Shown: positions 8,158 to 17,516 of the stretch, piece by piece
How the letters are laid out: each line of letters starts with the position of its first letter
Numbering within the stretch: position 1 is the first letter of the stretch
DNA from: Roseiarcus sp963749715
GTDB lineage: Bacteria > Pseudomonadota > Alphaproteobacteria > Rhizobiales > Beijerinckiaceae
Length of the DNA stretch: 64,000 bases
Direction of reading: 5' to 3'
NCBI GenBank assembly: GCA_963749715.1
Contig: CAVVNR010000006.1
Span: 566,773 to 630,772 of the forward strand
Notes under the pieces: generated by a model
Told to the model about the DNA's origin: nothing
Databases searched by the model: none
The model's input: the letters and a program-made list of their open reading frames with translations, nothing else
Program-made: the position numbers and the translations under genes

Positions 8158-9095
8158 GTCCCGTTCTGGAATTCCTGCGCGCCCGCACGATCTTCGCACT
8201 GATCCTGCTCCTGGTGGTTTTCGTGCTCGGTGTCGAACTGGTGCGGCCGGGCACGGTCACGCCGCTCTGGGCTTCGAACACGCTCTTGTTCGCGGCGCCG
8301 CTCGCCATCATGGCCGCCGGCCAGACAATAGTGATGCTGACCGGCGGCATCGACCTCTCGGTCGCCAGCGTGGCGACTGGCTCGGCCTACCTTCTCGCGA
8401 CCAATGCATCCTCAGGCAATTTCGTCGCCGTCGGCCTTGCGCTTCTCCTCGGCGTCATTGTTGGAATCGTCAACGGCGTCGGTGTGGCGCTGCTCGGCGT
8501 CCAGCCATTGGTGATGACCCTCGGCACGGGCCTCATGACCAGCGGCGTGATGATTGTCTACGGCCAGCGGATGATGGCGAGCACGCCGCATGTCCCCGCG
8601 ATCATTCAGACGCTGGGCGCCGGAAAGACGCTCGGGCTTGTGCCGGTCGACCTGTTCCTATGGGTCATCATCGGCGGATTGCTCCTGTTCGCCCTGCATC
8701 GAACCGGGTTCGGACGGCTCCTCTATGCCGTCGGCGACAATCGCGAGGCATGCCACCTGGCCGGGGTACGGGTTTGGCGAGTGCTGTTCGCCGGTTATGT
8801 CTTGTGCGCGCTGCTGGCGGCGATCACCGGGCTCGTTCTCGTGGGCGGGACCAACGCGGCCGATCTTAGCCTCGCCGACGGCTTTCTGTTGCCATCGGTC
8901 GCCGCGGTGGTGATCGGCGGCACCTCGATCTTCGGCGGACGCGGCGGTTACGCGGGGACCATCATCGGCGCGCTGATCCTGACGGTTCTTACCGGCCTGC
9001 TCACCCTTCTCGATGTCTCCGAGCCGATCAAGCAGATCCTCTATGGGGCGATCATTCTGTCGCTCGCCGCGGCCTATGCGCGGCTTACGGAATGA
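8154..9095 (+). CDS. CUT2 sugar ABC transporter permease (second)
   Basis: A 313-residue BPD_transp_2 membrane protein, paralogous to the preceding gene. It has MLTGGIDLSVASVATGSAYL in the N-terminal half and VVIGGTSIFGGRGGYAGTIIGALILT near the end. The GTG start at 8154 overlaps the previous stop (GTGA), which fixes the start. It is the last gene of the rightward sugar operon; the next gene is convergent and unrelated. A two-permease CUT2 system is less common than the single-permease ribose type but is well known in alphaproteobacteria. Confidence 0.92.
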   Translation: MSPVLEFLRARTIFALILLLVVFVLGVELVRPGTVTPLWASNTLLFAAPLAIMAAGQTIVMLTGGIDLSVASVATGSAYLLATNASSGNFVAVGLALLLGVIVGIVNGVGVALLGVQPLVMTLGTGLMTSGVMIVYGQRMMASTPHVPAIIQTLGAGKTLGLVPVDLFLWVIIGGLLLFALHRTGFGRLLYAVGDNREACHLAGVRVWRVLFAGYVLCALLAAITGLVLVGGTNAADLSLADGFLLPSVAAVVIGGTSIFGGRGGYAGTIIGALILTVLTGLLTLLDVSEPIKQILYGAIILSLAAAYARLTE

Positions 9096-9327
9096 CGCCA
9101 CCGTTCGGGGTCGCGCGTCCGAGCGGTCGGCCTCGCCGACGCCGGTCTCGCGCACAAGGTCCAAAACACGATCGCGTAAGGCGGCGCAACCGCTTTGGGC
9201 GGATTGCGGTCATTTCCTGCGCGCACAGCAACGGCAAGCTTGCGCAAAGGCCGGTCATTCGCCGACGGCGTGTGGATTGGGTCAAATCGACTCAGGCGGG
9301 ATCAGCTGACCCTGTTTGCCCGCGTCT

Positions 9328-11372
9328 TCAAGCGAATATTTTGTGCACAGACCAGGTCGTGCCCACGACGCCCAGATTCTCATAAGTGAAACCGCCCGAG
9401 CCGTCGGGATTCCACAACTCCGTGTCGCCGTTGGTGTTGTGCCACAGAATCCCGGATTGGCCGTCACCGCTGAAATCGCCAGTCCCGGCAATCTGCCAGC
9501 TGGTGTTGACGACGCCTAATTTCTCATAGGTGAAGCCGCCGGAGCCGTTGGGATTCCACAACTCCGTGTCGCCATTGGCGTTGCGCCACAAAATCCCGGA
9601 TTGGCCGTCACCGCTGAAATCGCCAGTCCCGGCAATCTGCCAGCTGGTGTTGACGAGGCCTAAATTCTCATAGGTGAATCCGCCGGAGCCGTTGGGATTC
9701 CACAACTCCGCGTCGCCATTGGCGCTGCGCCACAGAATCCCGGATTGGCCGTCGCCGCTGAAATCGCCAGTCCCGGCAATCTGCCAGCTGGTGTTGACGG
9801 CGTCTAGATTCTCATCAGTGAAACCGCCCGAGCCGTTGGGATTCCACAACTCCGGGTCGCCGTTGGCGTTGCGCCATAAGATGCCGGTTTCACCGGTTCC
9901 GTTGAAGTCGCCGGTCCCGGCAATCTGCCAGCTGGTGTTTACGGCGCCTAAATTCTCATAAGTGAAACCGCCCGAGCCGTTGGGATTCCACAACTCCGTG
10001 TCGCCGTTGGCGTTGCGCCATAAGATGCCGGCTTCACTCGCCCCGGTGAAGGCGCCAGTCCCGGCGATCTGCCAGCTGGTGTTGACGATGCCCAGGTCCT
10101 GCGTGGTGAAACTCTCCGAGCCAGACTTTGGATTCCAGAGTTGGGCGTCGCCGTTTGTGTTTCGCCAAAGGATGCCGGACAATCCGTCGCCGCTGAAGTT
10201 GTTTTCGGCTGGATCAGGCGTCCAAGTGGTAGTGCCGCCGCTCGTCGTGAGGCGACCCTCGACGACCCCTGCATTGGAGAATCCATCGGTAAAGGTCACT
10301 GAACCGGAGGCTATCCGCATGATCCCATAGTTGAGGAACGGTACTGTCACCACGCTCGACCCCTCGGGGCCGTTTTGCAGGAGCGTCCCCTCGTTGACAA
10401 AAAACGCGTTCGAGGCCGCCGCGACGAGGGAGATGCCGCTTCTGGTATCGAGATCGATTAGACCTCCCGGGTCATTCGTTAGGGCTGCGAGGGAGGCGCC
10501 ATTGCCGATATCGATATTGCCAATCGTGCTGTCGCCGGCCAGGTGAACATTGCCCGTAATATCGAGATTGAGGTAGCCGGTAAGATTTCCCGAAAAGTAG
10601 CCTCCGCTGATCGTCACGAGCGAGGTCGTGCTGCCCGTCAATGTGCCGCCCCCGGCTAGCGTGCTGAAAGATGACGGGACGCCTGCGAGGTCAAGGGTGG
10701 CGCCGGCCTCGATATCGACCGAATTCCACGCCGACGACAAGGCGGTAAGGCCTTCGTCGAAATTCCCAAAAACGAGCTCTCCCGCACGGATGTCGAGAAC
10801 TCTGGCGCGACGCTCAAGAGTTGGAAATTGGTCGGCTCCCACAGGACTGTCCCGGCCTCCCCGGGCGCGCCGAAGGTTAACGTGGAGGCCCCGAACCCAT
10901 TTAACTCCTCGCCACCCTTTAGAGACAATGTCTCGCCGGTGGCGGCGGCGATCGTCGGCGTTCCGTCGAAAGTAATGCTTGCGGTCAAGGCTTCGGTCGT
11001 CGTCCCGAGCAGCTCGCCTTCGTCGAAAAGAACGAGGCTATTGTCCAATGCGCCGCCATTGCCTACGGCAAGCAGACCGCCGGTCAGTTGGACCACCCCG
11101 ATAGAATTGGCGCCGTTGAGGGAAACGGCGCCGTTATAAAGCGACAAATCGCCCGACAGAGTCAATGAACCGGCGCTGGACTCGGCGAGCGTCCCCCCAG
11201 TCGCATTCATTGTGAGGTTAGCAGCGGAAACGTCACTGCTGATCGTGACAGCATAAACTCCGGGGACAACGATTTCCGTATTGTCGGTCGATGCAGGAAC
11301 TGACCCCAGTTCCCAATTCGCTCCGGTCGACCAGTCGCCGTCTTGCGCGCTTGCCCAATTAATTGTGCTCAT
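9328..11372 (-). pseudogene. Secreted/surface repeat protein, broken by one frameshift
   Basis: Two overlapping frames make one protein. The N-terminal frame starts with ATG at 11372 (GAGG Shine-Dalgarno upstream), with MSTINWASAQDGDWSTGANW followed by beta-rich repeats like those of large secreted proteins. It runs in sense to about GTVLWEPTNFQLL. The C-terminal frame continues from about 10805 with ARVLDIRAGELVFGN and ends at 9328. A single missing base near 10804-10812 explains the break. The C-terminal 289 residues are six near-identical units (see the repeat entry). No Sec signal peptide is visible, so type I secretion is possible, but no secretion genes lie nearby. Whether the frameshift is real or an error cannot be told here. 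Confidence 0.7.
9331..10197 (-). repeat. Six tandem 144-bp coding repeats (48-residue VCBS/FG-GAP-like units)
   Basis: Each unit encodes FxGxGxxGILWRNxNGD, then xELWNPxGSGGFTYENL, then xxVNTSWQIAGTGD. Units 2-5 are nearly identical; unit 1 (49 residues) and unit 6 are more divergent, as expected at the ends of an expanding array. FG-GAP/VCBS-like units of this kind form beta-propeller blades in secreted and surface proteins. Confidence 0.85.
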
Positions 11373-12837
11373 AGTTACCTCGCGTTTGAGTCGGTCCGCA
11401 TGCGGGGCGTTCTGAGTGTCAGATAGCACACCTTCGCTTCGAATTTGCTGATCAAATGCGCGATATGTCGCGGACCATCGCCGCTATGTAAGCGCCGTCT
11501 TTTTTCTGACTTCCGGACAGGACCGCTTAACGTCGAAACCGGTCCAACTGATTCGGGTTTTTGGCTTAACAGCATGTCGCCGCGACGTGCCGTCAGGGCT
11601 ACAAGCCTCGCCTAGGCCCGTCTCGCACGTGGGGCATGGCGCGCCGATCACGCCCCCTGCCCGTCAGCGCCTCGCTCACGGCCGTCTTGCGCGGCAGGCG
11701 ATGGGGGTCCGCACGGCCGATCGCGGCGAAGGTCGTCAGCGCCTCGCCAGCCCCCGCGTCGGGCCATGTCGCGTCGGCAATTCGCGCCCGAGGCTGGTCA
11801 GCGGTGTCCTCAGGCCCGCCTCGTGAGCCCGACTGTCTACCGCCTCAAGGCCGCCGTCGACCGCCTCGAGGCCTCGACCATGCGCCCTCGACCACACGCC
11901 TCGACCAATGGCCGGGGAAGGCCGCCCACGGCCGGCGGGCGGTCGAGGCTATGTGTCGGCACCGCCCGATCGCCGCGAAGCCTGTTAGCGCCCCGCCCAC
12001 GGCCGCCCTCGCCTCCGCGGTTGCCGTCGCAGGTTCGCAGGGAAGCCCGCCCACAGCCGTCTTGCCCCTCGCCCTCCACCATTTCTGCCCGCCAGTCCCA
12101 AACGCCCGCCAGCGGCCTCCGCAAGTCTGCCAGCAATGGCCATGCCGAGGAACGGACCATAGGCGCGATTCGCGAACGCGGGAGCCGAGCAAGCCGTCGC
12201 GCGAGTGCGCCACAGCACACATTCGGGAAAAGCAACTGTATGGATGTTAGCCGATCGCCCGCCGAGCCTGTCGAAGCGTGGCATGATTTTTCATGTCAGC
12301 GGAGGAAAGCAGAAAGGCGGGGAGACATCGAACGTATTCACAAAGCCGAGTGCCGTCGCTGCGTTTGTACCCTCCTTGCAAAGCCCCTTAATTGCGGTCC
12401 TTATAAGCAATGTAGGCGATTAAATTAATATTATTTATGTATTAGTGACAGTATTAATAGCAACATGCCCGTATATCCCAAGCCACGCCCACGCGCCCGC
12501 GCGCCGCGCGATTTGCCGCATTCTTGACATAGTTGGCGGTATGTCCCTCCCTGTCCCCCCAATTGTTTGGTTTGTTAGTTTTTATTCGCGCGAATCGGGA
12601 CTTATCAGTGGGTTGCAACGATTCCAAATAATAATTTCTCTCCTGCCCTTTGACTTTGCCGCAAGGCGCCCCTGCGAGAAGCGCCTGATTTCTGATCACC
12701 ATGATAATATGTGTCGTCTTCCGATTTTCGCAAGGTCCTGGATTCAAAAAATCCCCGAGTCTCCCGATCCGGCCTCGCCTTCGCGCCTCACCCCCGTCCA
12801 TTCTCCGAGGGGGCGGAGGGTTTCGGCGCGGCAGGCG
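11373..12837. other. Gene-free stretch of about 1.46 kb with two different compositions
   Basis: No convincing gene is visible. 11580-12250 is very GC-rich and contains degenerate, partly repeated phrases (variants of GCCGATCGCGGCGAAG near 11718 and 11968, and CGCCTCGAGGCCTCGACC-like motifs near 11860-11910). Open frames there are arginine/proline-rich on every strand and look like chance. About 12400-12720 is distinctly AT-rich, unlike the rest of the region, and would suit promoters or an old insertion. It could be remnants of decayed genes. Confidence 0.5.
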
Positions 12838-14340
12838 TCAGTCCCCGTTCACCAGCTCCTGCAAGAAAATGTGCCGGTCTCGCCATTCTTCCGGCCCCGC
12901 CCTGGGCGGCGTATCCAAGGCCATTACCGGGGCGCCGGCGCTGCGATAGGAGGGCCAGCGAGGCAGACCGGGGCCGTTAGGGTCGCCCGTCTTAACGAAG
13001 TTCACCCAATAGCCTGAGGCGAGTCTGGCCAGCGCGCGGTCGGCGTCGTCGACCAGCCATGGGACGGCGTCCAGATTGTCGAACACATAGACGATCTCGC
13101 TCGCGTGGAAGGCGCCGGCGTCGCGGCTCGAACGCGCGCCGAACCAGCCCTGCGGCGTCAACGGCGCGCGATCGAAGCGGAAGCGGAAAATGTCGGCCCG
13201 GCCACCCTTCTTCTGCGCCTCGATCCAGGCCCAGGTCGGATGGATGATCACGAGGTCGCCGCCGAGCGCGCGCGCCGCGGCGGCGTCGATCTGGGGCGAT
13301 CCACCTGGGTAATGCCGCAGCGCCTCGCTTGCCTGGGCGCCGAACACTGCGCGCACCAGTTCGTCATAGGGCTTCTCGGCGTCGCGGCCCTGCATCAGCG
13401 TGAAATTGAAGCCCTCGTCCTTGTTCCAGCCCGCCATCAACGGCGCGTCGCTCTGCTCGCCAGCGGCGAAGATTTCGGCCGGCGGATGCGGAAGGAACCA
13501 GCCGTCGATGATCGGGCGATAGCCAAGCCCCGGCGCGGCGGCGAGGATCGCCTCGGCGGGGAGGGCGCGCAGCTCGGCGAGCGTCTTCGCTCCGGCCTTG
13601 CGCATGAACTCGACCCCGGCAGCCTCGGCTTTCACAAGCGGCGCGGGGGAACGGGAAGGTGAAGCGAACATCGCCGCGCTCTCGCCGATGACGCCCGCGA
13701 ACAATCCCTTGGCGAGCGGCGAAGCCATGAGCGCGCTCGCCGCTTCCGAGCCGGCGGATTCGCCGGCGATCGTCACCTTGTCGGGATCGCCGCCGAACGC
13801 CGCGATGTTGCGCTTCACCCAGGTGAGCGCGGCGACGAGGTCAAGCATACCGTAATTCCCGGAAGCGCGATGCTCCAATTCCGCGGTGAGTTCCGGATGC
13901 GCGAGAAAGCCAAGCGCATTGAGCCGATGGTTGAGCGTCACCACGACGATGCCGCGCGCGGCGAGCCGCGCCCCGTCGTAGCGCGGCTCGGCCCCCGAGC
14001 CGACGACAAACCCGCCGCCGTAAATCCAAACCATGGCCGGCAGGCGAGCGGCGTCGGCAGGCCAGGCCGGGGTCCAGACATTCAAATAAAGGCAATCCTC
14101 GGAGACCCCGACGGCGAACGGGTCGATGTCGTCGAAAACGACCCCCTGGAGCGAATTCGGCCCGAAGGCGTGGGTGGGTCGAACGCCTGTCCACGCCGGA
14201 ACGGGCTCTGGCGGGCGCCAGCGCAACGGTCCGAGCGGCGGCGCAGCATAGGGAATGCCCTTGTAGGCGCGAACGCCGCCGGCGTCGGGTTCCGGAATGG
14301 CGAGCGCGCCGCCCTCAACCGCTACATTCTTCGCCGCCAT
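12838..14340 (-). CDS. Carboxylesterase (type B esterase/lipase family)
   Basis: A 500-residue alpha/beta-hydrolase of the carboxylesterase type B family, which cleaves carboxylic ester bonds. Motifs in order: VRAYKGIPYAAPP near the N-terminus, EDCLYLNVWTP, the oxyanion-hole region VWIYGGGFVVGSG, and the nucleophile elbow GESAGSEAA with the catalytic Ser. No signal peptide is seen, so it is probably cytoplasmic. The ATG at 14340 (MAAKNV) is favoured because it lies inside the 3' end of the enolase-like gene, a 19-nt overlap fitting an operon. It is the last of three coupled genes (kinase, enolase-like, esterase). The substrate is unknown. Confidence 0.88.
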   Translation of the reverse strand: MAAKNVAVEGGALAIPEPDAGGVRAYKGIPYAAPPLGPLRWRPPEPVPAWTGVRPTHAFGPNSLQGVVFDDIDPFAVGVSEDCLYLNVWTPAWPADAARLPAMVWIYGGGFVVGSGAEPRYDGARLAARGIVVVTLNHRLNALGFLAHPELTAELEHRASGNYGMLDLVAALTWVKRNIAAFGGDPDKVTIAGESAGSEAASALMASPLAKGLFAGVIGESAAMFASPSRSPAPLVKAEAAGVEFMRKAGAKTLAELRALPAEAILAAAPGLGYRPIIDGWFLPHPPAEIFAAGEQSDAPLMAGWNKDEGFNFTLMQGRDAEKPYDELVRAVFGAQASEALRHYPGGSPQIDAAAARALGGDLVIIHPTWAWIEAQKKGGRADIFRFRFDRAPLTPQGWFGARSSRDAGAFHASEIVYVFDNLDAVPWLVDDADRALARLASGYWVNFVKTGDPNGPGLPRWPSYRSAGAPVMALDTPPRAGPEEWRDRHIFLQELVNGD

Positions 14341-15665
14341 TCGCCGCCTCCAGTCGTGGGTTCGATCGCTTCCAGCGCCCGCCTGCGCATCGGCGTTTCG
14401 TCGAGCCCGGCAAAACGCGCCTCCGGCCCGAGCGCTTCCTCGATCCTGAGCGCCTCGTTCCATTTCGCCATCCGTTCGGAGCGCGCGAACGAGCCGACCT
14501 TGAGTTGCCCGGCGCCCCAGCCGATCGCCAGATGAACGATCGACGTGTCCTCGGTCTCGCCCGAACGCGCCGAGACGATCGTGCCCCAGCCGAAACGCCG
14601 CGCTTCCTCAAGGGCCGCTTTGGCCTCGCTGACCGTGCCGGCCTGATTGACCTTGACGAGGACCGCATTGGCGCTCCGGCGGCGTGCGGCCTCGCGCACG
14701 CGGCTTAAGTTGGTGACGAGATAATCGTCGCCGATCACCTGAATCCGGTCGCCGACGGCGGCGGTGAAGTGCGCGAACCCCTCATCGTCGTCTTCCGCGA
14801 ATGGGTCTTCGATCGACAGGATCGGATAGCGGTCGCACCAGCCCAGGAGCATTTCGGCGAGGGCGTCGCGATCGAGCTCACGCTGTTCGAGCCCGAGACG
14901 ATAGCGGCCGTCCCGGCCGAATTCCGATGCGGCGACATCGAGCGATATCGCCACGTCCGAGCCCGGAGCGAGCCCCGCCCGTTCGATCGAACGCATGAGC
15001 GTCTCCAGAGCCTCCTCATTGGTCGAAAACGCCGGCCACCAGCCGCCTTCGTCGGCGACGCCTTGCAAAAGACCGCGCTCGGCCATGATCGCTCCGGCGG
15101 CGCGATAGACTTCCGCCGTGACTTCCAGCGCCTCGGCGAAAGTCCTGGCCCGAGGGGCGACGATCATGAAGTCCTGGACGTCGGTGCGCCGCCCGGCATG
15201 GGCGCCGCCGCCGAAGATCTGGATTTCCGGCAACGGGACGATCGCCGGCCTGTCGCCGAGGCAATAGCGCCAGAGCGGCAGGCCGCGGCTTGCCGCCGCC
15301 GCGTGCAGCACGGCGAGCGAGACCGCGGTCAGCGCGTTTCCTCCGAGCCTCGCCTTGTTCGGCGTGCCGTCGAGGGCGATGAGCTTCGCGTCGACCGCGT
15401 CCTGATCGAACGGGTCGAGGCCGGCGAGAGCGGGTGCGATTTCGCTCCGCATCCCTTGGAGCGCATTCTCAACGCCGAGACCGCCAAAACGCTTTCCGCC
15501 ATCGCGCTTGTCGATCGCCTCGCGGGAGCCGCGCGAGGCGCCCGCCGGCGCGATTCCTCGTCCGACCGCTCCATCGCTCAACACGACTTCCGCCTCGACC
15601 GTCGGGCGGCCGCGCGAGTCCCAGATGCGCCGCGCGCGTAAGGCTCGGATCACAGGCTCGCTCAT
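14322..15665 (-). CDS. Enolase-superfamily paralogue with substituted active-site His
   Basis: A 447-residue protein aligning end to end with enolase. Conserved: the GGGAHA loop, the catalytic Glu in ADEGG, metal ligands in SLDVAASEF, SIEDPF and IGDDYL, the catalytic Lys in VLVKVNQAGT, and the second Lys in LKVGS. Differences at normally near-invariant places: SHRSGETED reads SARSGETED (active-site His to Ala), and the lid SGAST reads AGASR. Enolase proper interconverts 2-phosphoglycerate and phosphoenolpyruvate; these changes and the context argue for a related dehydratase on another phosphorylated substrate. It starts with ATG at 15665 overlapping the kinase stop (ATGA). The housekeeping enolase is presumably elsewhere in the genome. 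Confidence 0.85.
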   Translation of the reverse strand: MSEPVIRALRARRIWDSRGRPTVEAEVVLSDGAVGRGIAPAGASRGSREAIDKRDGGKRFGGLGVENALQGMRSEIAPALAGLDPFDQDAVDAKLIALDGTPNKARLGGNALTAVSLAVLHAAAASRGLPLWRYCLGDRPAIVPLPEIQIFGGGAHAGRRTDVQDFMIVAPRARTFAEALEVTAEVYRAAGAIMAERGLLQGVADEGGWWPAFSTNEEALETLMRSIERAGLAPGSDVAISLDVAASEFGRDGRYRLGLEQRELDRDALAEMLLGWCDRYPILSIEDPFAEDDDEGFAHFTAAVGDRIQVIGDDYLVTNLSRVREAARRRSANAVLVKVNQAGTVSEAKAALEEARRFGWGTIVSARSGETEDTSIVHLAIGWGAGQLKVGSFARSERMAKWNEALRIEEALGPEARFAGLDETPMRRRALEAIEPTTGGGEWRRRM

Positions 15666-16654
15666 GGAGCGCGGCTCCAGGCGCGGGCGACGTCCATGAG
15701 CTGCCGCGGCGGATCGGCGATCAGCGGCGCGGCGCAACGGCGCACGGCCTCGCGCTCGCTTTCGCGGGTGAGGTACTCGACCGGCGACTTGCCGTCGACC
15801 CTGGCGAGAAACAGCGCAGGCAGCAGCGCGGCGGCGCGCGCCTCGAGGCCGTCGGCGCTCTCCCAGCCGACTCGGGCGAGATAGGCTTGCGTCAGCGCCG
15901 CGAAGGCGGCGCCGTAGCGGGTCCGGTCGGCGCCCTCGCACGCGCCCTTGAGCAGGAGATGGTTGAGACAGAACGCGAGATCGAAAGCCGGATCGCCGAA
16001 CCAGGCGCATTCGGCGTCGAGGAACACCGGACCGAGCGGACCGTGCAGAATGTTTTTCGGACTGACGTCGCCATGAACCAGCGCGCGTTTCGTTTGGAGC
16101 GTTGTCCGCGCGAGCGCGTCGAAGCGCGCTGCAAGCTCCGGGTGGGCTCGACCTGTGGCGCGCAAGTATGGCTCGATCCGGATCGCTTCGAACGTATCGT
16201 CATTCGCGAAAGCGGCTCGGACGCCGGGATCGGCGGCGCTGCGGGAATGGATGACGGCGAGATCGCGCCCGACGGCGGCGGCGAAATCCGGCTCGACGCA
16301 GCCGGCGAGAAGCTGCGTCTTCCAGAGGGGGTGGCGCTCAGGCGCAAGATACTCCATCGCAAACAAGCCGGCCTTCGAATCCTCGCCGAGAACGCGGGGA
16401 GCGGCATGCGGCAGCCAGCGTGCAACCGCGCGCATCCAAGCCGCTTCCGCGGCGTTGCGTTCGACCGGCGCCTCCCACAGCGCCGCGACCTTGAGCCTCG
16501 GCAGCGCGCGCTTGACGCAGAAGCGCCGATCCTCGGTCTCGACGAGGCAGATGTCGGACGAGACGCCGCCGGCAAGCGGCGTGAGGCGGGCGACCTCTCC
16601 GGCATTCAAGAGGCCCATGCGGCGCAAGCTCTCGTATGGCTCTCGGGGCGTCAT
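15662..16654 (-). CDS. Aminoglycoside-phosphotransferase-fold small-molecule kinase
   Basis: A 330-residue APH/choline-kinase family protein (ATP-dependent phosphorylation of a small hydroxyl compound). Visible motifs: LAGGVSSDICLVETEDRRFCVKRAL (nucleotide-binding loop and Lys), the catalytic loop VHGDVSPKNIL with the HGDxxxxN pattern, and the metal-binding FLDAECAWFGDPAFDLA. The ATG at 16654 (MTPREP) is chosen because homologous-looking sequence begins there, although the frame is open to 16771. It is the first gene of the kinase / enolase-like / esterase unit and overlaps the next gene by ATGA. Antibiotic modification is possible in this fold, but the context suggests metabolism. Confidence 0.83.
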   Translation of the reverse strand: MTPREPYESLRRMGLLNAGEVARLTPLAGGVSSDICLVETEDRRFCVKRALPRLKVAALWEAPVERNAAEAAWMRAVARWLPHAAPRVLGEDSKAGLFAMEYLAPERHPLWKTQLLAGCVEPDFAAAVGRDLAVIHSRSAADPGVRAAFANDDTFEAIRIEPYLRATGRAHPELAARFDALARTTLQTKRALVHGDVSPKNILHGPLGPVFLDAECAWFGDPAFDLAFCLNHLLLKGACEGADRTRYGAAFAALTQAYLARVGWESADGLEARAAALLPALFLARVDGKSPVEYLTRESEREAVRRCAAPLIADPPRQLMDVARAWSRAP

Positions 16655-16790
16655 GACTGATGAGGACCGGCGCAGCTCATTCGCCGACGCTATGACAGAC
16701 CTTCCCGAGTTGCGAAACGCCGCCCTGGCGGAACGGCTCGTCGGAGCCCTGCGAAGAAAATTGTCGGTCAACCACCTCCAGCGCCCTCGC

Positions 16791-17096
16791 TCAGGCCGCC
16801 TCCGGATTGTTTACGGTCTCGATGCCATCGAGAATGTTGCCGAGATCGCGTCTTGCGATCTGAAGATCATAGTCGGTCTGCAGATTGAGCCAAAGCTGCG
16901 CCGTCGTGCCGAGGGCCTTGGCGAGCCGAAGCGCAGTATCGGCGGTGATCCCGGTCTGTTCGCTGGCAATCCGCTCGATCCGCGTGCGAGGCAAACCGCA
17001 AGCCTTGGCAAGACCGCCCGGCGACATTTTCAGCGGAACCAGGAACTCCTCGCGCAGGACCTCGCCGGGATGCATGGGCTTGAGCTTCCTAGCCAT
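16791..17096 (-). CDS. higA: HigA-family antitoxin (HTH XRE, VapI type)
   Basis: A 101-residue antitoxin with the typical start MARKLKPMHPGEVLREEFL and a helix-turn-helix (GGLAKACGLPRTRIERIASEQ, then ADTALRLAKALGTTAQLWLNLQ). HigA proteins bind and neutralise the HigB toxin and repress their own promoter. The ATG at 17096 fits the family length. It lies 14 nt downstream of higB, in the toxin-first order typical of higBA. The palindromes at 17402-17453 upstream of higB are the probable binding sites. Confidence 0.93.
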   Translation of the reverse strand: MARKLKPMHPGEVLREEFLVPLKMSPGGLAKACGLPRTRIERIASEQTGITADTALRLAKALGTTAQLWLNLQTDYDLQIARRDLGNILDGIETVNNPEAA

Positions 17097-17110
17097 TGTC
17101 GCGTCCTCAT

Positions 17111-17392
17111 CTAATGGTAGTCGACGATTTCGACTTCCGCCGGGCCTTCGGCCGTCCATACAAAGCAGAGCCGGAATTGATCGTTGATCCTGATCGAGTG
17201 TTGTCCCTTCCGATCGCCCGACAACGCTTCAAGTCGATTGCCCGGAGGCGACCTCAAGTCGCCCAGATCGCCCGCTGCGTTCAGGTACCGCAATTTCCGT
17301 CGCGCCGCCTTGACCAGATTAGCCGGAAAGCCCTTCGGATATTCACCGTTGAAGAGGGCCTCGGTGTTCTTATCTCGGAAGCTCCCGATCAC
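17111..17392 (-). CDS. higB: HigB-family toxin (RelE/ParE fold mRNA interferase)
   Basis: A 93-residue toxin with the family start (V/M)IGSFRDKNTEALFNG, a basic middle (VKAARRKLRYLNAAGDLGDLRSPPGNRLEALSGDRKGQHSIRINDQFRLCFVW) and the C-terminal VEIVDYH. HigB toxins cleave ribosome-associated mRNA when not bound by HigA. The start is GTG at 17392. The gene precedes higA and its start lies 10 nt from the palindrome 17402-17418, so a bound repressor would block transcription directly. Confidence 0.93.
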   Translation of the reverse strand: MIGSFRDKNTEALFNGEYPKGFPANLVKAARRKLRYLNAAGDLGDLRSPPGNRLEALSGDRKGQHSIRINDQFRLCFVWTAEGPAEVEIVDYH

Positions 17393-17401
17393 ACGCGATA
17401 G

Positions 17402-17453
17402 GTATCATTGAATGATACGGTCGTCAAAGAATTTACGTATCGACCAATGATAC
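17402..17453. promoter_or_regulatory. Duplicated higBA operator
   Basis: GTATCATTGAATGATAC (17402-17418) is a perfect 8-bp inverted repeat around one base. A second 17-bp copy, GTATCGACCAATGATAC (17437-17453), keeps one full half-site and the outer five bases of the other. Centres are 35 bp apart. Position directly upstream of higB and symmetry fit HigA autorepression. Confidence 0.72.
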
Positions 17454-17516
17454 AGCGCCTGAACCTGCGGCCTCGTGAGGTGGCTGACCGTGGGGCGGTG
17501 GCCGCCTGGGTGAGCC

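Noticed and set aside
9331..10197. Regular 144-bp repeats considered as a CRISPR array or satellite
   Set aside because: The period is in frame with a protein, units are translated into a conserved 48-residue motif, and no unique spacers separate them.
12770..12836. Similarity of a GC-rich CCCCCGTCC...GGGGGCGGAGG stretch to a segment at 54471-54510
   Set aside because: Only short phrases match by eye. It may be a dispersed intergenic repeat, but I cannot support it from two poor copies.
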